A stretch of DNA of 49,435 nucleotides from Endomicrobium sp. GTDB lineage: Bacteria > Elusimicrobiota > Endomicrobiia > Endomicrobiales > Endomicrobiaceae. The translations under genes were made by a program, and so were the position numbers. The number at the start of each line of letters is the position of its first letter. Within the stretch, counting starts at the first letter, position 1. The notes below the pieces were generated by a model that was not told where the DNA came from, searched no databases, and worked only from the letters and a program-made list of their open reading frames with translations. Where the stretch lies: contig JAITKZ010000059.1 of assembly GCA_031278115.1 (NCBI GenBank), forward strand, positions 1 to 49,435, in the 5' to 3' direction. Positions 16,801 to 25,700 of the stretch are shown here, one piece after another.

Positions 16801-18191
16801 GTTTCCCCGCTGTTAGGAGCAATATTGCCTATTTTTTGAACATTATTAGTTTGAGGAATTGCAGGCGCAATTCTGCTATCTTCGGAAAGAAGTTTTCCTC
16901 GATTTTCAGCAAAGCCCTGATCGTATAACGCTTGGTCGGATGGGAGTAGATCTTGATCTTGTCCATTGGCTTGCAGCTTTTCATTATTGGCTTTATGCAC
17001 CATATTTGTAGCGTGATATTGAGCGTCTGTAAGTAATCCTTCGTCCTTTCTTCCTTGTAATTCTCTTTCTATTCTTCTAAGTTCCGTCGCATGTCTATCT
17101 TTTTGGTCGGCGGGCACAGCTCCGTCGAGTCTAGATCCATTCAAATAATGATGATGAGCTATAGCAGCAAGTTCGTCTGAAGACATCTTAGAAATATCTT
17201 TACCTTGTGTCTGATCAAATAATGTTTGAGGATTAGCGGAATAGTTTTGTTGAGCCTCTGGCGTCAACTGCTGCATAGCTTGTGGTGAAAATTCAGTTGG
17301 CTTAGCAGGCTGCCCTTCTGCCGCAGGCTGCCCTTCTGCCGCAGGCTGTCCTTCTGCCGCAGGCTGCCCTTCTTTTTGTTGCTGAGCTTGCAACGCTGCA
17401 GCTGCCTCTTGCTTCTTCTTTTCTTCCAACTGTTCTTTTGATAAATTTTGGTCAGCGTTTTGTAGGTTCTGTCCCCACGTTCCATGAGCATAATCGGAAG
17501 CGTTTGATCTTCTAAACAAGTTCCCAAAATCTTTGCCCAGCGTGGGAGACGACATCACGTTCATAGCAGCGTTGCCTATGCCGCCTAACAAACCTTCAAC
17601 GCCGCCGCCTGTAGCTAAACTTGCTAGACCCCCTAATAAGCTTGGTATGCCCTGAGCAAGCGTTGTTCCGCCAGGCACAGCGTTTAATGCGCCTGACATC
17701 AATCCTTCTAATCCAGCTCCTGCTGCTGAAGCAAAACCTTGTCCTACGTTTCCAGTTCTTAACATTTGTTGCTGCAATGTGTCGCCAAACATTGAGCCTG
17801 CTGTGCTTAAAGCGCCAGCTCCTGTTGCCGCAGCTTTAGAATTTGGCAAATAAGACTCTAATGCGTTAGCGGCGAAATTTCCTGCAGCTTGGACAGCTGT
17901 GCCAGCTCCCATTGCTGCGCCCATTGCTGGATTGCCATTAGCAAGTCCAGCTGTTGCTCCTAAAGCGGACTGAAGTGCAGCTGGAGCTACAACTCCTCGT
18001 ACGGCTGCCTTTCCCATTTGCGGATCATGTTCCTCTTCCGTATATTGCTTCCCATTCTCGTCGGTTTGTACTCCTGTAGGGCTTACATAAGTGGGCGACT
18101 GTTGACGCAATATTTGCTGCGTTTTCTGTTGTGTTACAGGGTCAGTATAAGTTCTTTTAACAAATCCAGTTCCAGTAGAGTTTATAGCCAT
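13803..18191 (-). CDS. Giant putative virion ejection protein, 1462 residues
   Basis: The N-terminal 60-240 residues are Gly/Ala-rich and hydrophobic (AALQSALGATAGLANGNPAM, SLLGGLASLATGGGVEGLLG), suited to membrane insertion. An EGQPAA repeat and a charged helix follow (about residues 250-300). The remaining 1100 residues are hydrophilic and contain many copies of a motif like LSPDxRxxLxxxLS, for example LSPDQRDELLAGLS, LSPDERDVVRHRSQ, MSPDDRVKVFEHLG, MSPEMQEHIKDHFS and VPNDQRDHLLAEAY. No lysozyme, transglycosylase or protease signature is seen. Its size and place resemble the largest internal proteins of short-tailed phages. The family is unknown to me. Confidence 0.65.
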   Translation of the reverse strand: MAINSTGTGFVKRTYTDPVTQQKTQQILRQQSPTYVSPTGVQTDENGKQYTEEEHDPQMGKAAVRGVVAPAALQSALGATAGLANGNPAMGAAMGAGTAVQAAGNFAANALESYLPNSKAAATGAGALSTAGSMFGDTLQQQMLRTGNVGQGFASAAGAGLEGLMSGALNAVPGGTTLAQGIPSLLGGLASLATGGGVEGLLGGIGNAAMNVMSSPTLGKDFGNLFRRSNASDYAHGTWGQNLQNADQNLSKEQLEEKKKQEAAAALQAQQQKEGQPAAEGQPAAEGQPAAEGQPAKPTEFSPQAMQQLTPEAQQNYSANPQTLFDQTQGKDISKMSSDELAAIAHHHYLNGSRLDGAVPADQKDRHATELRRIERELQGRKDEGLLTDAQYHATNMVHKANNEKLQANGQDQDLLPSDQALYDQGFAENRGKLLSEDSRIAPAIPQTNNVQKIGNIAPNSGETPAQYHERVFNTSTNPLEKKEAMTKLAVPAIAKLKATINDKDKFLGSWDNLSSMERRVALARMSPDDRVKVFEHLGVGQNEDSAFALDDDEEKKAKIIAAHFNSSPQERATYAPHSIGMERNQFHNADGELVDLPEDEADIKNARVYERARHIHDQAGMTSTGDLVLNNPDELAEGSNEKMASLKYHALYGSSPRARTQSFYSLSPDQRDELLAGLSNKQRENLEKDLSNTSMAHLPQLHQDIINKATTGTDLTDEETDYLLGNTRDGVEGMSNADHDEIVHHVNANAAGRIMNHREIPQIPSKIYPDQSTLTNSDIDTALNQGLSTIGNNSLTASDTPIDLRKKKVLNSVPNDQRDHLLAEAYPQIDVNTIANPRQEEMARQLATGKIAENSPAFEKLSPDERDVVRHRSQDIQRGAGLSPIEDHAENHRLNSARNILDPANVAYMAKRLKSLPAAARAGEFRLMSPEMQEHIKDHFSKNPEDDSNFISNMTGNSEDDNDAQFQAALKLRKSRLTSLQNKPLHIELPDAEKERLAAMPEPERKVELTKIEGGKLVQELELPDELANSDFYQQMPDRLSRQALDRISQTPYGKRIDQVYANYKALPENASAQRQIALENEKNEAKKKALALHMYHRGKNLDEDLVPQTEDEMLQSLDSANKPQQEQDKEPADVPAHLKHSPGLAQDFPQEKSRSHEDLLEELKHPLQLSAEDLKDPEKLRQLREQTLRFRNAEFSGLSTKSREQLLKDRQEEISQDTGDPNVTAEDLMPSEFYHARRDEFSHLGEDITPQKREEIARMPVTDNIEAPQDESVYVTPTREEYVRVPHGFLKVRDKDGNEPHKDLMGIYKHYESLTKLGTTEAMQEARKIYDMLPKSVRGFSRKLSPEEKKRNVAMAYQELNRDLRNTKNKEDLAALITRYDNMLHTRNAKIGKAEGELLPEEEEHHKRFVASLQSKHNIFTTPGYVAPEETSESLLDRLSNTIRRYTIGESGFTGDESSD
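17307..17372. repeat. 18-bp minisatellite (EGQPAA repeat)
   Basis: About four direct copies of GCAGGCTGCCCTTCTGCC in frame within the 1462-residue protein gene, encoding EGQPAA on the - strand. One copy has a C-to-T change. Confidence 0.9.
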
Positions 18192-18218
18192 ATATTTTTT
18201 CTTTTATTTATTTATTTT

Positions 18219-18755
18219 TTAAAATTTACTACTCTTCCCTGTAAAATGACTAAGAGCATCATCTTTCATCTTTAATTTTGCTAAGTGCGTTTTTAATGCA
18301 TCCCACGCAAATGGCAGAGCTTTCTCAGTTATCTGTCCTGCCGCTATGCCAGCAAACGGATGGCCAAAATGGTCTAATATATTAAAGGGAATAACGCCAG
18401 CGGCTTTGCCGACAGCCGTCGCTAACCTGTCGCCCTTTGATACTCTGGCAAGATGTTCATTAAAACGACGTTTTTTGTCTTGCACAGAAGTAGAATCAAA
18501 CACATTTTTGCCCATATATGATGGCGGCACTAAATCCTCGTCTCTAACCGAATTGAAAGCATCAAGATATTGAGCAAATCTAGGCTTTGCATTATGCTTA
18601 GACTGATATTCTATTGTTGCCATAAGCATACGCCTTTGCCATGGGTCTATAAACGGGTTATTTTCCAAATACTCTAAAAATTTTTTTTCCTGATCTTTCT
18701 CGTTACTTTCTTGACTTTGCGCAGCGTTGTCTTCTCTTGTAGTCTCATTAGCCAT
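18219..18755 (-). CDS. Late phage protein, 178 residues, unknown
   Basis: Starts MANETTREDNAAQSQESNEK, then a helical charged part and a region with DPWQRRMLMATIEYQSKH. A mildly hydrophobic Gly/Ala stretch lies at residues about 120-160 (AVGKAAGVIPFNILDHFGHP, FAGIAAGQITEKALPF). No family recognised. It is placed between two candidate internal proteins, with short spacers and a GGAG-type site before the ATG, so it is probably a minor virion component. Confidence 0.55.
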   Translation of the reverse strand: MANETTREDNAAQSQESNEKDQEKKFLEYLENNPFIDPWQRRMLMATIEYQSKHNAKPRFAQYLDAFNSVRDEDLVPPSYMGKNVFDSTSVQDKKRRFNEHLARVSKGDRLATAVGKAAGVIPFNILDHFGHPFAGIAAGQITEKALPFAWDALKTHLAKLKMKDDALSHFTGKSSKF

Positions 18756-18767
18756 AAGTTCTCCTTA

Positions 18768-19610
18768 TTACATCTTTATTGTATTATATAATATATCGTT
18801 AATAGCTTCTGGAGATGTGCCTTTGCCTCTATAAAGGTCGTAAAGATCGTTCATACTAACGCCTTTTCCTCTATTTTCAAGGTTATATTTATGAGCCAAA
18901 TACTGAGACATAGCATTGCTTTGCAGCATGCTTCTCATCTCTAACGCTCTTTTTTTCTCTAAAACTTTAATTTCTTTCTCTAGCGGAGATACATCTGCGT
19001 TGGGATCATCATTCAACAGCCTTTGCATTTCTTTCATATTTTCTTTAATTATATTGTTATAGTCATTTGCAGCTTTTTCGTTCTCTTGTCCTCTTTTATA
19101 TTGTAACCCCAACATTGCTCCCAATCCAGCTAATGTTCCAATAGGTTTAACTACATTCCATATCTTTTCACCAGTTGATTTCTCTTTGGTTTGGGCGGCA
19201 TTTTCTTTTGCTATTTTATTTACATTTTCTTGATACTTAGAAAGTAATTTTTCTATCTGTGATTTGCCTGATGATTCCGGTTCATTTTCCTTATTTTTTT
19301 TGGGAGCTTCAGGCGCAGGGATTGGCGTAGGCGTAGGCGCAGTCGGAGTCGGTATCTCTTGACTTGCAGATTCCGCCATTGCAGGTTGTACTATATGCTT
19401 CTCAAATTCGGTGTTAGTTAAAAATTTTCTTCTTCTCTGTCTATTTAGTAATGACGACCTACGAGGTTGTGACTCGGCTGAAGAAAAACCACCCACATCA
19501 TAGTTGTTACTTTTAGCAAAGTCAACAAACCTTTTTTTTATTTGAGGGTTAGAGTTAACTATGCTTTGCTGTTGTGCAGTTAAACTTAAAAGTATGTTTT
19601 CACTTGCCAT
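18768..19610 (-). CDS. Late phage protein, 280 residues, unknown
   Basis: Hydrophilic N-terminus, a Pro/Thr-rich linker at about residues 85-105 (TPTAPTPTPIPAPEAPKK), a Lys/Glu-rich helix, then one short hydrophobic segment (VVKPIGTLAGLGAMLGLQYK) and a C-terminal charged helix (EKEIKVLEKKRALEMRSML). The single hydrophobic patch in a charged protein is similar to its neighbours at 18219 and 19647. No family recognised; probable virion or ejection component by context. Confidence 0.55.
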   Translation of the reverse strand: MASENILLSLTAQQQSIVNSNPQIKKRFVDFAKSNNYDVGGFSSAESQPRRSSLLNRQRRRKFLTNTEFEKHIVQPAMAESASQEIPTPTAPTPTPIPAPEAPKKNKENEPESSGKSQIEKLLSKYQENVNKIAKENAAQTKEKSTGEKIWNVVKPIGTLAGLGAMLGLQYKRGQENEKAANDYNNIIKENMKEMQRLLNDDPNADVSPLEKEIKVLEKKRALEMRSMLQSNAMSQYLAHKYNLENRGKGVSMNDLYDLYRGKGTSPEAINDILYNTIKM

Positions 19611-19646
19611 TAAATTACTCCTATATTAAAAATACCTAAATACTAA

Positions 19647-21632
19647 TTAAGAACGAGGGTGAACTAGATTTAAAACAACGTCGTAAAATTGTCCAAAGTT
19701 AGTCCGTTCTGGATATAAGCTAGAAGGATCATTTCCTAAGCTAGAAAGATCATTTCCTAAGTAAGACTGTATTATACTAGGGGCGAAGGAATTAATCAAT
19801 TTATTTGTGAGCTTTGAACTAGACTTTTCACTTAAGTCTGGTTTTCTTATTTTTTTTGGCGTTTCTACTGTTATGTGTTTTTGATTAAGGTCAGAACTAC
19901 TTTGGTCAGAACTACTTTGATGCGGGGTAGATACATGATTAGAATGATGGTTACTTTCTTTATGAGTGTTACTTTCTTTATGAGTGGTACTTGCTTTATT
20001 AGCAAGATACCCAAGAAAGGCAGCAGGAATCAGAAGAGAGCCTAAAAAAGACCCTTTAGTATTTTTATTTTTATCTTCCCCTACATCACCAAGAAAGTTA
20101 ATACCCTCAATGTCTGGTATATCTTTTTCTTTTATTTTTTTCGCGGAATCTTTTTGTCCTTCTTTGTTTTCTGGGGTTTTTGCTATTTTTTTAATTTCAT
20201 CTTCTCCCCTACCTTTTAATCTTTCGCTAATAGGGCGAATTACGCTTTTCGACCTTTTTGCTGGGTTTCCGCTTGGTCCCCCAAAGTTTGTATTGAATTG
20301 AAAATATGCCTTAGCGTCAGATTTGAACGAATCTGTCAAATCGTCCAAAAAGTCTGGATCAGTCAATGGATTTTTTCCAGTCTCTTTGGCTATCTCTACA
20401 ACATCTGCAAGCAATCCTTCTTTGCCGCCTGGAATGGAAACGCCAGTGGAAAAGCCTTTTCCCAGTGGAACATTTACAATACTCTCTATCTGATCTAGCG
20501 TCTTTTTTTCTGCGTTAGTCGGTTTGGCTAAAACCGCTACTAAATCAGAGGCAAGTTTTTTTGATTGGTTCTCTGCAAAATATTCGTTAAAAGCAGTTCT
20601 AGCGTCACGATAATGTCTAGAAGAAATAAGGTCTAAAATTTCCTTTCGTTCTTCATTGCTTAGAAATTCCGCCTCATCTTTGACAATATGGGCAATATAT
20701 TTTATATCGTCAGGAACATTTGTCTGAGCTTCTTTAGCTGCCCTTACTGACTCGTCTACATCGGCATCTCTTCTATTAAATCTGTCTGTTCTTTCTTGAC
20801 TTTCGATACTCTGCTTCTGAATAGAACTTTTTTCTTCTTCATCTCTTCCTTTCCTCGCTGAGACTTCCGCTGAGGCTTCTTCCTGCCTTTTTGCTTCTGC
20901 TTCTTTCTGTCTTTTCTCTTCATAAAAATCTTTAGACATTGAACGTATTCCGTCGTGCCCTATCCATCGAGTAAGCCACTCTTTTGCTTCTTCAGGACTG
21001 ATAAAAGCTATGCCTTGTGATTTAAAATGATTCTTAATAAATGGGATAAGTTTGTCAGGATAATTCCCTTGATTCTCTTTTAATATGCGGGTTACTTCCG
21101 CATCTATGGCTGGAGAAGGGTTTCTTAGTTCGTTTTCTCTTATGTCTCTGGCTATTAGTTCTTTTTCTTCTGCTTCTTTTTCTGCTGCTGCTTTTTTTTC
21201 TGCTTCTATTCTTCTGACTACCTGTCCTTTTATATTCCTTGCGTTGTCTACTTTTTTATCCCACTCATTCCAACGGCTCCTATTACCGAATCCATCGCGT
21301 ATTTTTTCATATGCGGCAATAACTTTATCTAATGCGTCAGGAGATAGATTTATAAGCCCAACTTTTTCAACATGTTCTATCAAGTTTTGGGCTTTTGCAA
21401 AAGAAGGTGGAATATAGCCTTCATTGACTGAAGTTTTACCTAAATTAGAGTTAGCATGACCAGAATTTGAGCCTCCGCCTCTAGATGAGCCTCCGCCTCT
21501 AGATGAGCCTCCCCCTCCAGATGAGCCTCCCCCTCCAGATGAGCCTCCGCCTCCAGATGAGTCACCAACATAGACAGATCCATACGCTTGATCGCCTTTA
21601 ATATAAGCGTCACCTCTAACATTTTCTGCCAT
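19647..21632 (-). CDS. Late phage protein with Gly-Ser linker repeats, 661 residues
   Basis: The first 25 residues (RGDAYIKGDQAYGSVYVGDS) have alternating beta-type spacing. They are followed by five (S/R)GGGGS-type repeats at about residues 25-55, a long charged helical middle (AEKKAAAEKEAEEKELIARD, EEKRQKEAEAKRQEEASAE) and one hydrophobic segment near residue 530 (SFLGSLLIPAAFLGYLANKA) followed by a His/Ser-rich tail. Such a flexible linker next to a beta-type head suggests a displayed or tethered domain. No enzyme motif is visible. It lies directly after the lipoprotein and tail genes in the late operon. Function unknown. Confidence 0.6.
   Translation of the reverse strand: MAENVRGDAYIKGDQAYGSVYVGDSSGGGGSSGGGGSSGGGGSSRGGGSSRGGGSNSGHANSNLGKTSVNEGYIPPSFAKAQNLIEHVEKVGLINLSPDALDKVIAAYEKIRDGFGNRSRWNEWDKKVDNARNIKGQVVRRIEAEKKAAAEKEAEEKELIARDIRENELRNPSPAIDAEVTRILKENQGNYPDKLIPFIKNHFKSQGIAFISPEEAKEWLTRWIGHDGIRSMSKDFYEEKRQKEAEAKRQEEASAEVSARKGRDEEEKSSIQKQSIESQERTDRFNRRDADVDESVRAAKEAQTNVPDDIKYIAHIVKDEAEFLSNEERKEILDLISSRHYRDARTAFNEYFAENQSKKLASDLVAVLAKPTNAEKKTLDQIESIVNVPLGKGFSTGVSIPGGKEGLLADVVEIAKETGKNPLTDPDFLDDLTDSFKSDAKAYFQFNTNFGGPSGNPAKRSKSVIRPISERLKGRGEDEIKKIAKTPENKEGQKDSAKKIKEKDIPDIEGINFLGDVGEDKNKNTKGSFLGSLLIPAAFLGYLANKASTTHKESNTHKESNHHSNHVSTPHQSSSDQSSSDLNQKHITVETPKKIRKPDLSEKSSSKLTNKLINSFAPSIIQSYLGNDLSSLGNDPSSLYPERTNFGQFYDVVLNLVHPRS
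21470..21560. repeat. 18-bp minisatellite encoding Gly-Gly-Gly-Gly-Ser-Ser
   Basis: Five direct copies of an 18-bp unit (GATGAGCCTCCGCCTCTA and variants), in frame, at the 5' end of the 661-residue gene. Copies differ at one or two positions, so they have had some time to diverge. Confidence 0.9.
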
Positions 21633-21635
21633 ATT

Positions 21636-21857
21636 TTACCTATAGTGATTATTTAGATTTCTTATCAGGGCATTCGTCTCTTTTATTTTTTTTAAGTAAA
21701 AGGATTTCTCTGCTTCGGTTCTAGCATCTTCCAACTTTATTATAAGGTCTCTTTCTTCCTCAGCGTACCTTTTTTGCCTTGATACATAATTTGAAAAATT
21801 ATTATTGCACCCTGTCAAAACCATACACATAACTGCCAAAACCAAAATTTTCTTCAT
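21636..21857 (-). CDS. Small lipoprotein, 73 residues, possible outer spanin
   Basis: MKKILVLAVMCMVLTGC is a lipoprotein signal with lipobox VLTGC, so the mature protein starts at Cys17. The rest is a charged helix (RQKRYAEEERDLIIKLEDAR and on to the C-terminus). GGAG lies seven bases before the ATG. A short lipoprotein with a helical periplasmic part in a phage late operon fits an outer spanin used in lysis, though spanins usually come as a pair and the inner partner is not identified. A tail-assembly lipoprotein is the alternative. Confidence 0.65.
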   Translation of the reverse strand: MKKILVLAVMCMVLTGCNNNFSNYVSRQKRYAEEERDLIIKLEDARTEAEKSFYLKKIKETNALIRNLNNHYR

Positions 21858-21879
21858 ACAAGTCTCCGCAAACTTTATT

Positions 21880-21912
21880 TTATTTACTGCAACCGCCTTT
21901 TCTTTTTCCCAT
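21880..21912 (-). CDS. Possible 10-residue peptide gene
   Basis: ATG 21912 follows AAAGGGAATTTTT and encodes MGKRKGGCSK before TAA. It fills an otherwise empty 110-base gap between the genes at 21857 and 21968. The basic, Gly/Cys-containing product and a Shine-Dalgarno-like site make it worth noting, but so short a frame could be chance. Confidence 0.2.
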   Translation of the reverse strand: MGKRKGGCSK

Positions 21913-21967
21913 AAAAATTCCCTTTTTAAAAATTAAAATCAAAAGTTCCTGAAAGTATTTCATTATC

Positions 21968-22357
21968 TTAACTTCCGAAATTGAAGTTGTATTCGTTACC
22001 GTCAGACAATGCTACAACCCCTGTTGAGCCGTCAATATTGTTCTTCTGAGCCCATCTCATACATTCCTGACATCTAGATACTATATCATACCTATTCTTA
22101 CAACCAGTGAACATAAAATTAGTTTTGTTATCACCATTTCTAAACGTAACCTGTCCATCAGCAGTTGTATTTAATGCCTCGTAATTTAAGCTGTACTCCA
22201 TGTTCCCCAACATCTGTAATACTTGTGTGTTATATGCCATGTTTTTCCCCTTTGGATGATTGCCCCTTACTCTAGAATATAAATTTATAATTGACTTAAT
22301 TATTGCTTCTGTGTTGATGTATTTTCGCGGCTTAGGATATTGACTATAGTATTTCAT
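21968..22357 (-). CDS. Late phage protein, 129 residues (or 90 from an internal start)
   Basis: Two starts are plausible: ATG 22357 (GAGAG five bases ahead, overlapping the lipoprotein gene by 14 bases) and ATG 22240 (AAAGGGG six bases ahead), which begins MAYNTQVLQMLGNMEYSLNY. The common part has FTGCKNRYDIVSRCQECMRW with three Cys, and ends NEYNFNFGS. No family recognised. It lies between the lipoprotein genes at 21857 and 22490. Confidence 0.55.
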   Translation of the reverse strand: MKYYSQYPKPRKYINTEAIIKSIINLYSRVRGNHPKGKNMAYNTQVLQMLGNMEYSLNYEALNTTADGQVTFRNGDNKTNFMFTGCKNRYDIVSRCQECMRWAQKNNIDGSTGVVALSDGNEYNFNFGS

Positions 22358-22490
22358 TTTGACTCTCAAAAAACTCTACATCTAAATTATTCTTTTCTTT
22401 CTTGACCATAAATTTCCAAACACAGCTGCTTAAAAATATAGTTGACATCAAAAATAATAGTATCATGTATATCTTAAAAAATCTTTCCAT
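22344..22490 (-). CDS. Very small lipoprotein or membrane protein, 48 residues
   Basis: ATG at 22490 shares its A with the TAA of the upstream gene (TAATG), so translation is coupled. The product begins MERFFKIYMILLFLMSTIFL and has a lipobox-like LSSC at residues 20-23, followed by a short charged tail (VKKEKNNLDVEFFESQNEIL). It may be a second lipoprotein of a lysis or tail cassette, or a simple membrane peptide. Confidence 0.5.
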   Translation of the reverse strand: MERFFKIYMILLFLMSTIFLSSCVWKFMVKKEKNNLDVEFFESQNEIL

Positions 22491-22717
22491 TATTTCTGCG
22501 GTAGCTCAGGGTAATGTATCTCAAAATCGCAAGACACGCCTGCTATTTCCAAATGTATCTTTGCGTCAACGTCTATCTTAAACTCAGCATTATTTACGTC
22601 TTTGTCTTTGAACTGGCACGGAAACGTATTGATGTTATTTTTTATTGTATCTTTAATCTTTCCTACGATTGCTTCTTCTACTGCTTTTGCTAACGAAATT
22701 TTTCCTAAATTTTCCAT
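22490..22717 (-). CDS. Small late phage protein, 75 residues, unknown
   Basis: A helical first half (SLAKAVEEAIVGKIKDTIKN) is followed by a beta-type second half (AEFKIDVDAKIHLEIAGVSC). No signal peptide. It follows the giant tail gene, with AAAAGGAG before the ATG, and is coupled to the lipoprotein gene downstream. No family recognised. Confidence 0.55.
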   Translation of the reverse strand: MENLGKISLAKAVEEAIVGKIKDTIKNNINTFPCQFKDKDVNNAEFKIDVDAKIHLEIAGVSCDFEIHYPELPQK

Positions 22718-22758
22718 TGTTTTGCTCCTTTTATTTTTTAAGACTTTTCATTATTATA

Positions 22759-25700
22759 TTAAAATTTATTTAAAATTTTAAAGAAAACTTCATACCCGTA
22801 GATTATTATATTATGCTCAGCTATTTCCATATGCATCTCTAAGGCTATTCTAGACCCAACTTTGTTCATAGTGTTAATTAAGATATTTTTAATCATAGCC
22901 GATTCTTCTAGATAAGCTTTATAATATTGTTGACGTTGTACGTACGACATTCTGTGAAAATCAACAACAGGCACAAGCGAATTCGCATTATACCTTAAAT
23001 AAGATTTATCCAACCCTATCTTTTTTAAGAGTTTAAGTTTAACGTTGTCTAAATTGGTATTATGTTGATAATAGTAATCGTCGTTCTTATGAAAATCGGT
23101 ATATAGCGCAATTCTGAGGCTTTTGGCATTATCGCCCCAAAACGTAGAGCCTGTCCCAAATATTGAAACATTGTTAACTTGTTTTAAGTTAGGAATATTA
23201 AAATTAGTAGCAGCTGTCTTGTAAGATACTTTTATTAGGTGTGTTTTACCAAATTCAATCCAATCCTCATAATCGCCATTTGCATTTGGGTCAAACTTTA
23301 CTAAAGACGATTTGTTGTAAACAAAATTATTAAACTGTGTCGACGGCTGATAGTCGTCTGGAACAATCATGTAGAACTCGTTAAGATGGTCAATTCCGTC
23401 TATCATATTAACGTCTTCCCATTGACTCCAAGTTCCGTAATAAGAGTCCATAACGAATTGCGTGCTTCTAAACGGAGCTAATATGTTGACATTAGTAAAT
23501 ATCGGAACTAACGCTAAATCAAAATTAGTGTTTTGCACTGCCTGTAATGGTGGCGGATTATCGCTTGCTGCTTTAATCTCAGGCTGTTGTGCTTGAGTCT
23601 CAAGAATAGGAGCGTTCACTGAACTATTCACTGAGTCATTCATTGAATTATTCACTGAATAATTTTCAACTTTTGATTGAGTTTTCAATAGTTGATTAGT
23701 TAATTCTAAGTTCTTTTTGGCGAGTTCAGCGCGTTCCTTTTCTTCTTCTTTCTTGTTAGGCGTTAAATATTGAGCCTCAAATAATGAAAATAAATATCCA
23801 AAATATCCTTCATTTACTGCCTCTAGTTCATCAGTGTCCATAAGAATTGAATCATAGTTTGAGAACTGGAACGCATTAGACGTTCCCTTCATCATCCCAT
23901 CAATAGTGCTGTCGTTAGGAGATTGAAACGATACGGTACGCCCAATCACCTCAATAGACGTAAGATTTGAAAATATCTCTGGAGTCGTAATATTTTGCGT
24001 AATATTAGGAGCATGCTGAACATCCGTTGAACCATAGAGAACCCAAACACCTGCAGAGCTGCTATATATATTAGCAGAATCATCATATAAGACTACAGGA
24101 GTTGAGGAATCAGTAACATTCTTATATTCAATTTTTAAATATGGACTTATAATATCATCAGAGCCGTTACGCCAATAAACAGCCAAGCCATAAGTAATAG
24201 TAAAAGTAAATGTCTTTTGAGCACTTAAATTCGAATCATTTGCGTTAAGGGTTATTGTCTGCACCATTTCAAGCTTTAACGCATTCGCTTGAGTTAGATG
24301 TGGCTGTCTCAGACTACTACCGTAGGTACCTAGACCAGTATATCTAAAGTGAACAACAAAAAAGTTACAAAGAGAGTTATATTGCGCATAGTCGCCAGTA
24401 AGCGTGTATTGATAAAGAATATTATTTAAGCACGATAAAAAACTAAAAGAAGGACTGCTAGAATCATGCTCAAAAGGATACACAGTGTCTTCTACCACAA
24501 CTTTCTCTAGTCCATTATTGGTTCTATTTAAAGATAGCCCTACTGCCCAATCTTTTAGTAAAGTAGGTCCATGTGTGACTTCAGGTCCAGGAGCTGGCGG
24601 CGTTGGCCACGGAGCTGGTTTTTCCTCAATAATATAATTAAACATACTAAAAAGCCAAGAATAATGAGACCGCCAAATTCTTCCCGTATCTATTCCAAAA
24701 TTAGTTGGATAACTCCAAGAATACATAGGATTAATTGACGGCAATGACGTTCCCTCAACAGTTCTATTAATTGTTATCGAACTCAAATCTCTCAAATCGC
24801 CAAAATTCAAATAATGAAAAGCATAATTGCCAAATTTTATTGCAGTTGAAATTGTTTCATAGACCTTAATACCGTCTACATATGAAAATTTAAAGTTTAG
24901 CGAAATATCAAAAATATCAATTACATCGTTGTTGTCTGGCGATAACATACTCATCTTCATTTTTAATACGAGGTTAAGATTGTTATATTGAGCCTCATAC
25001 CTTAACTTAACATAATGACTATTCTTAATAAAAGAAATTATTGTCGGAGCAATTGAATCGGTAAAGGGAGAGTCTAAAATAGAAAGAATATATTCTCTAA
25101 AGAAATTCAAAAATCCGAACTGAGCTATAGGATCAGGGTGTGAAGAAAAATCTGTATAATTCCACTTGGTATTAGTAGGGGGACATACGGAGTTTACAGA
25201 AGCCGTTAACACGTCTTCCCATGCTACATGAACATTATCAATACGTTGAATTTCATAAAAAAAGTAAGTGCAATATAAATTAGGAATTGCATCCCAAATG
25301 TTTCTGTTATATAAATTTATAGCTTTTGTGTCATAAGTATACCAACTAAGCGATTGAGGAACATGTCCATAAGATAAATTTGCAGGAAATGCTGGGAACT
25401 CAAAGTGAGGTGGGGGTGGAGCTGAAAGAGAAGCAATTTTTATGCTTAATGCTGTAAAAATCCAGCCGCCAAAATAAAACCAATTTGAATAATCAGCATC
25501 AGTAACTACATTCCCAACAAAAAGTTTATTCAAACACGCATTTTTCACATCATCATCTCTGCACTCTAACTTTGAAGATACAGAAAACGTTATCCATTTG
25601 TCTGAAAAATCCTTAGTTATTTCTTTATAAGCATACTGACCTGTCGCTTCCTGAAAAATTTCTCTGAGACGGAAATCATTGCCTATTTTCATCTTCATCG

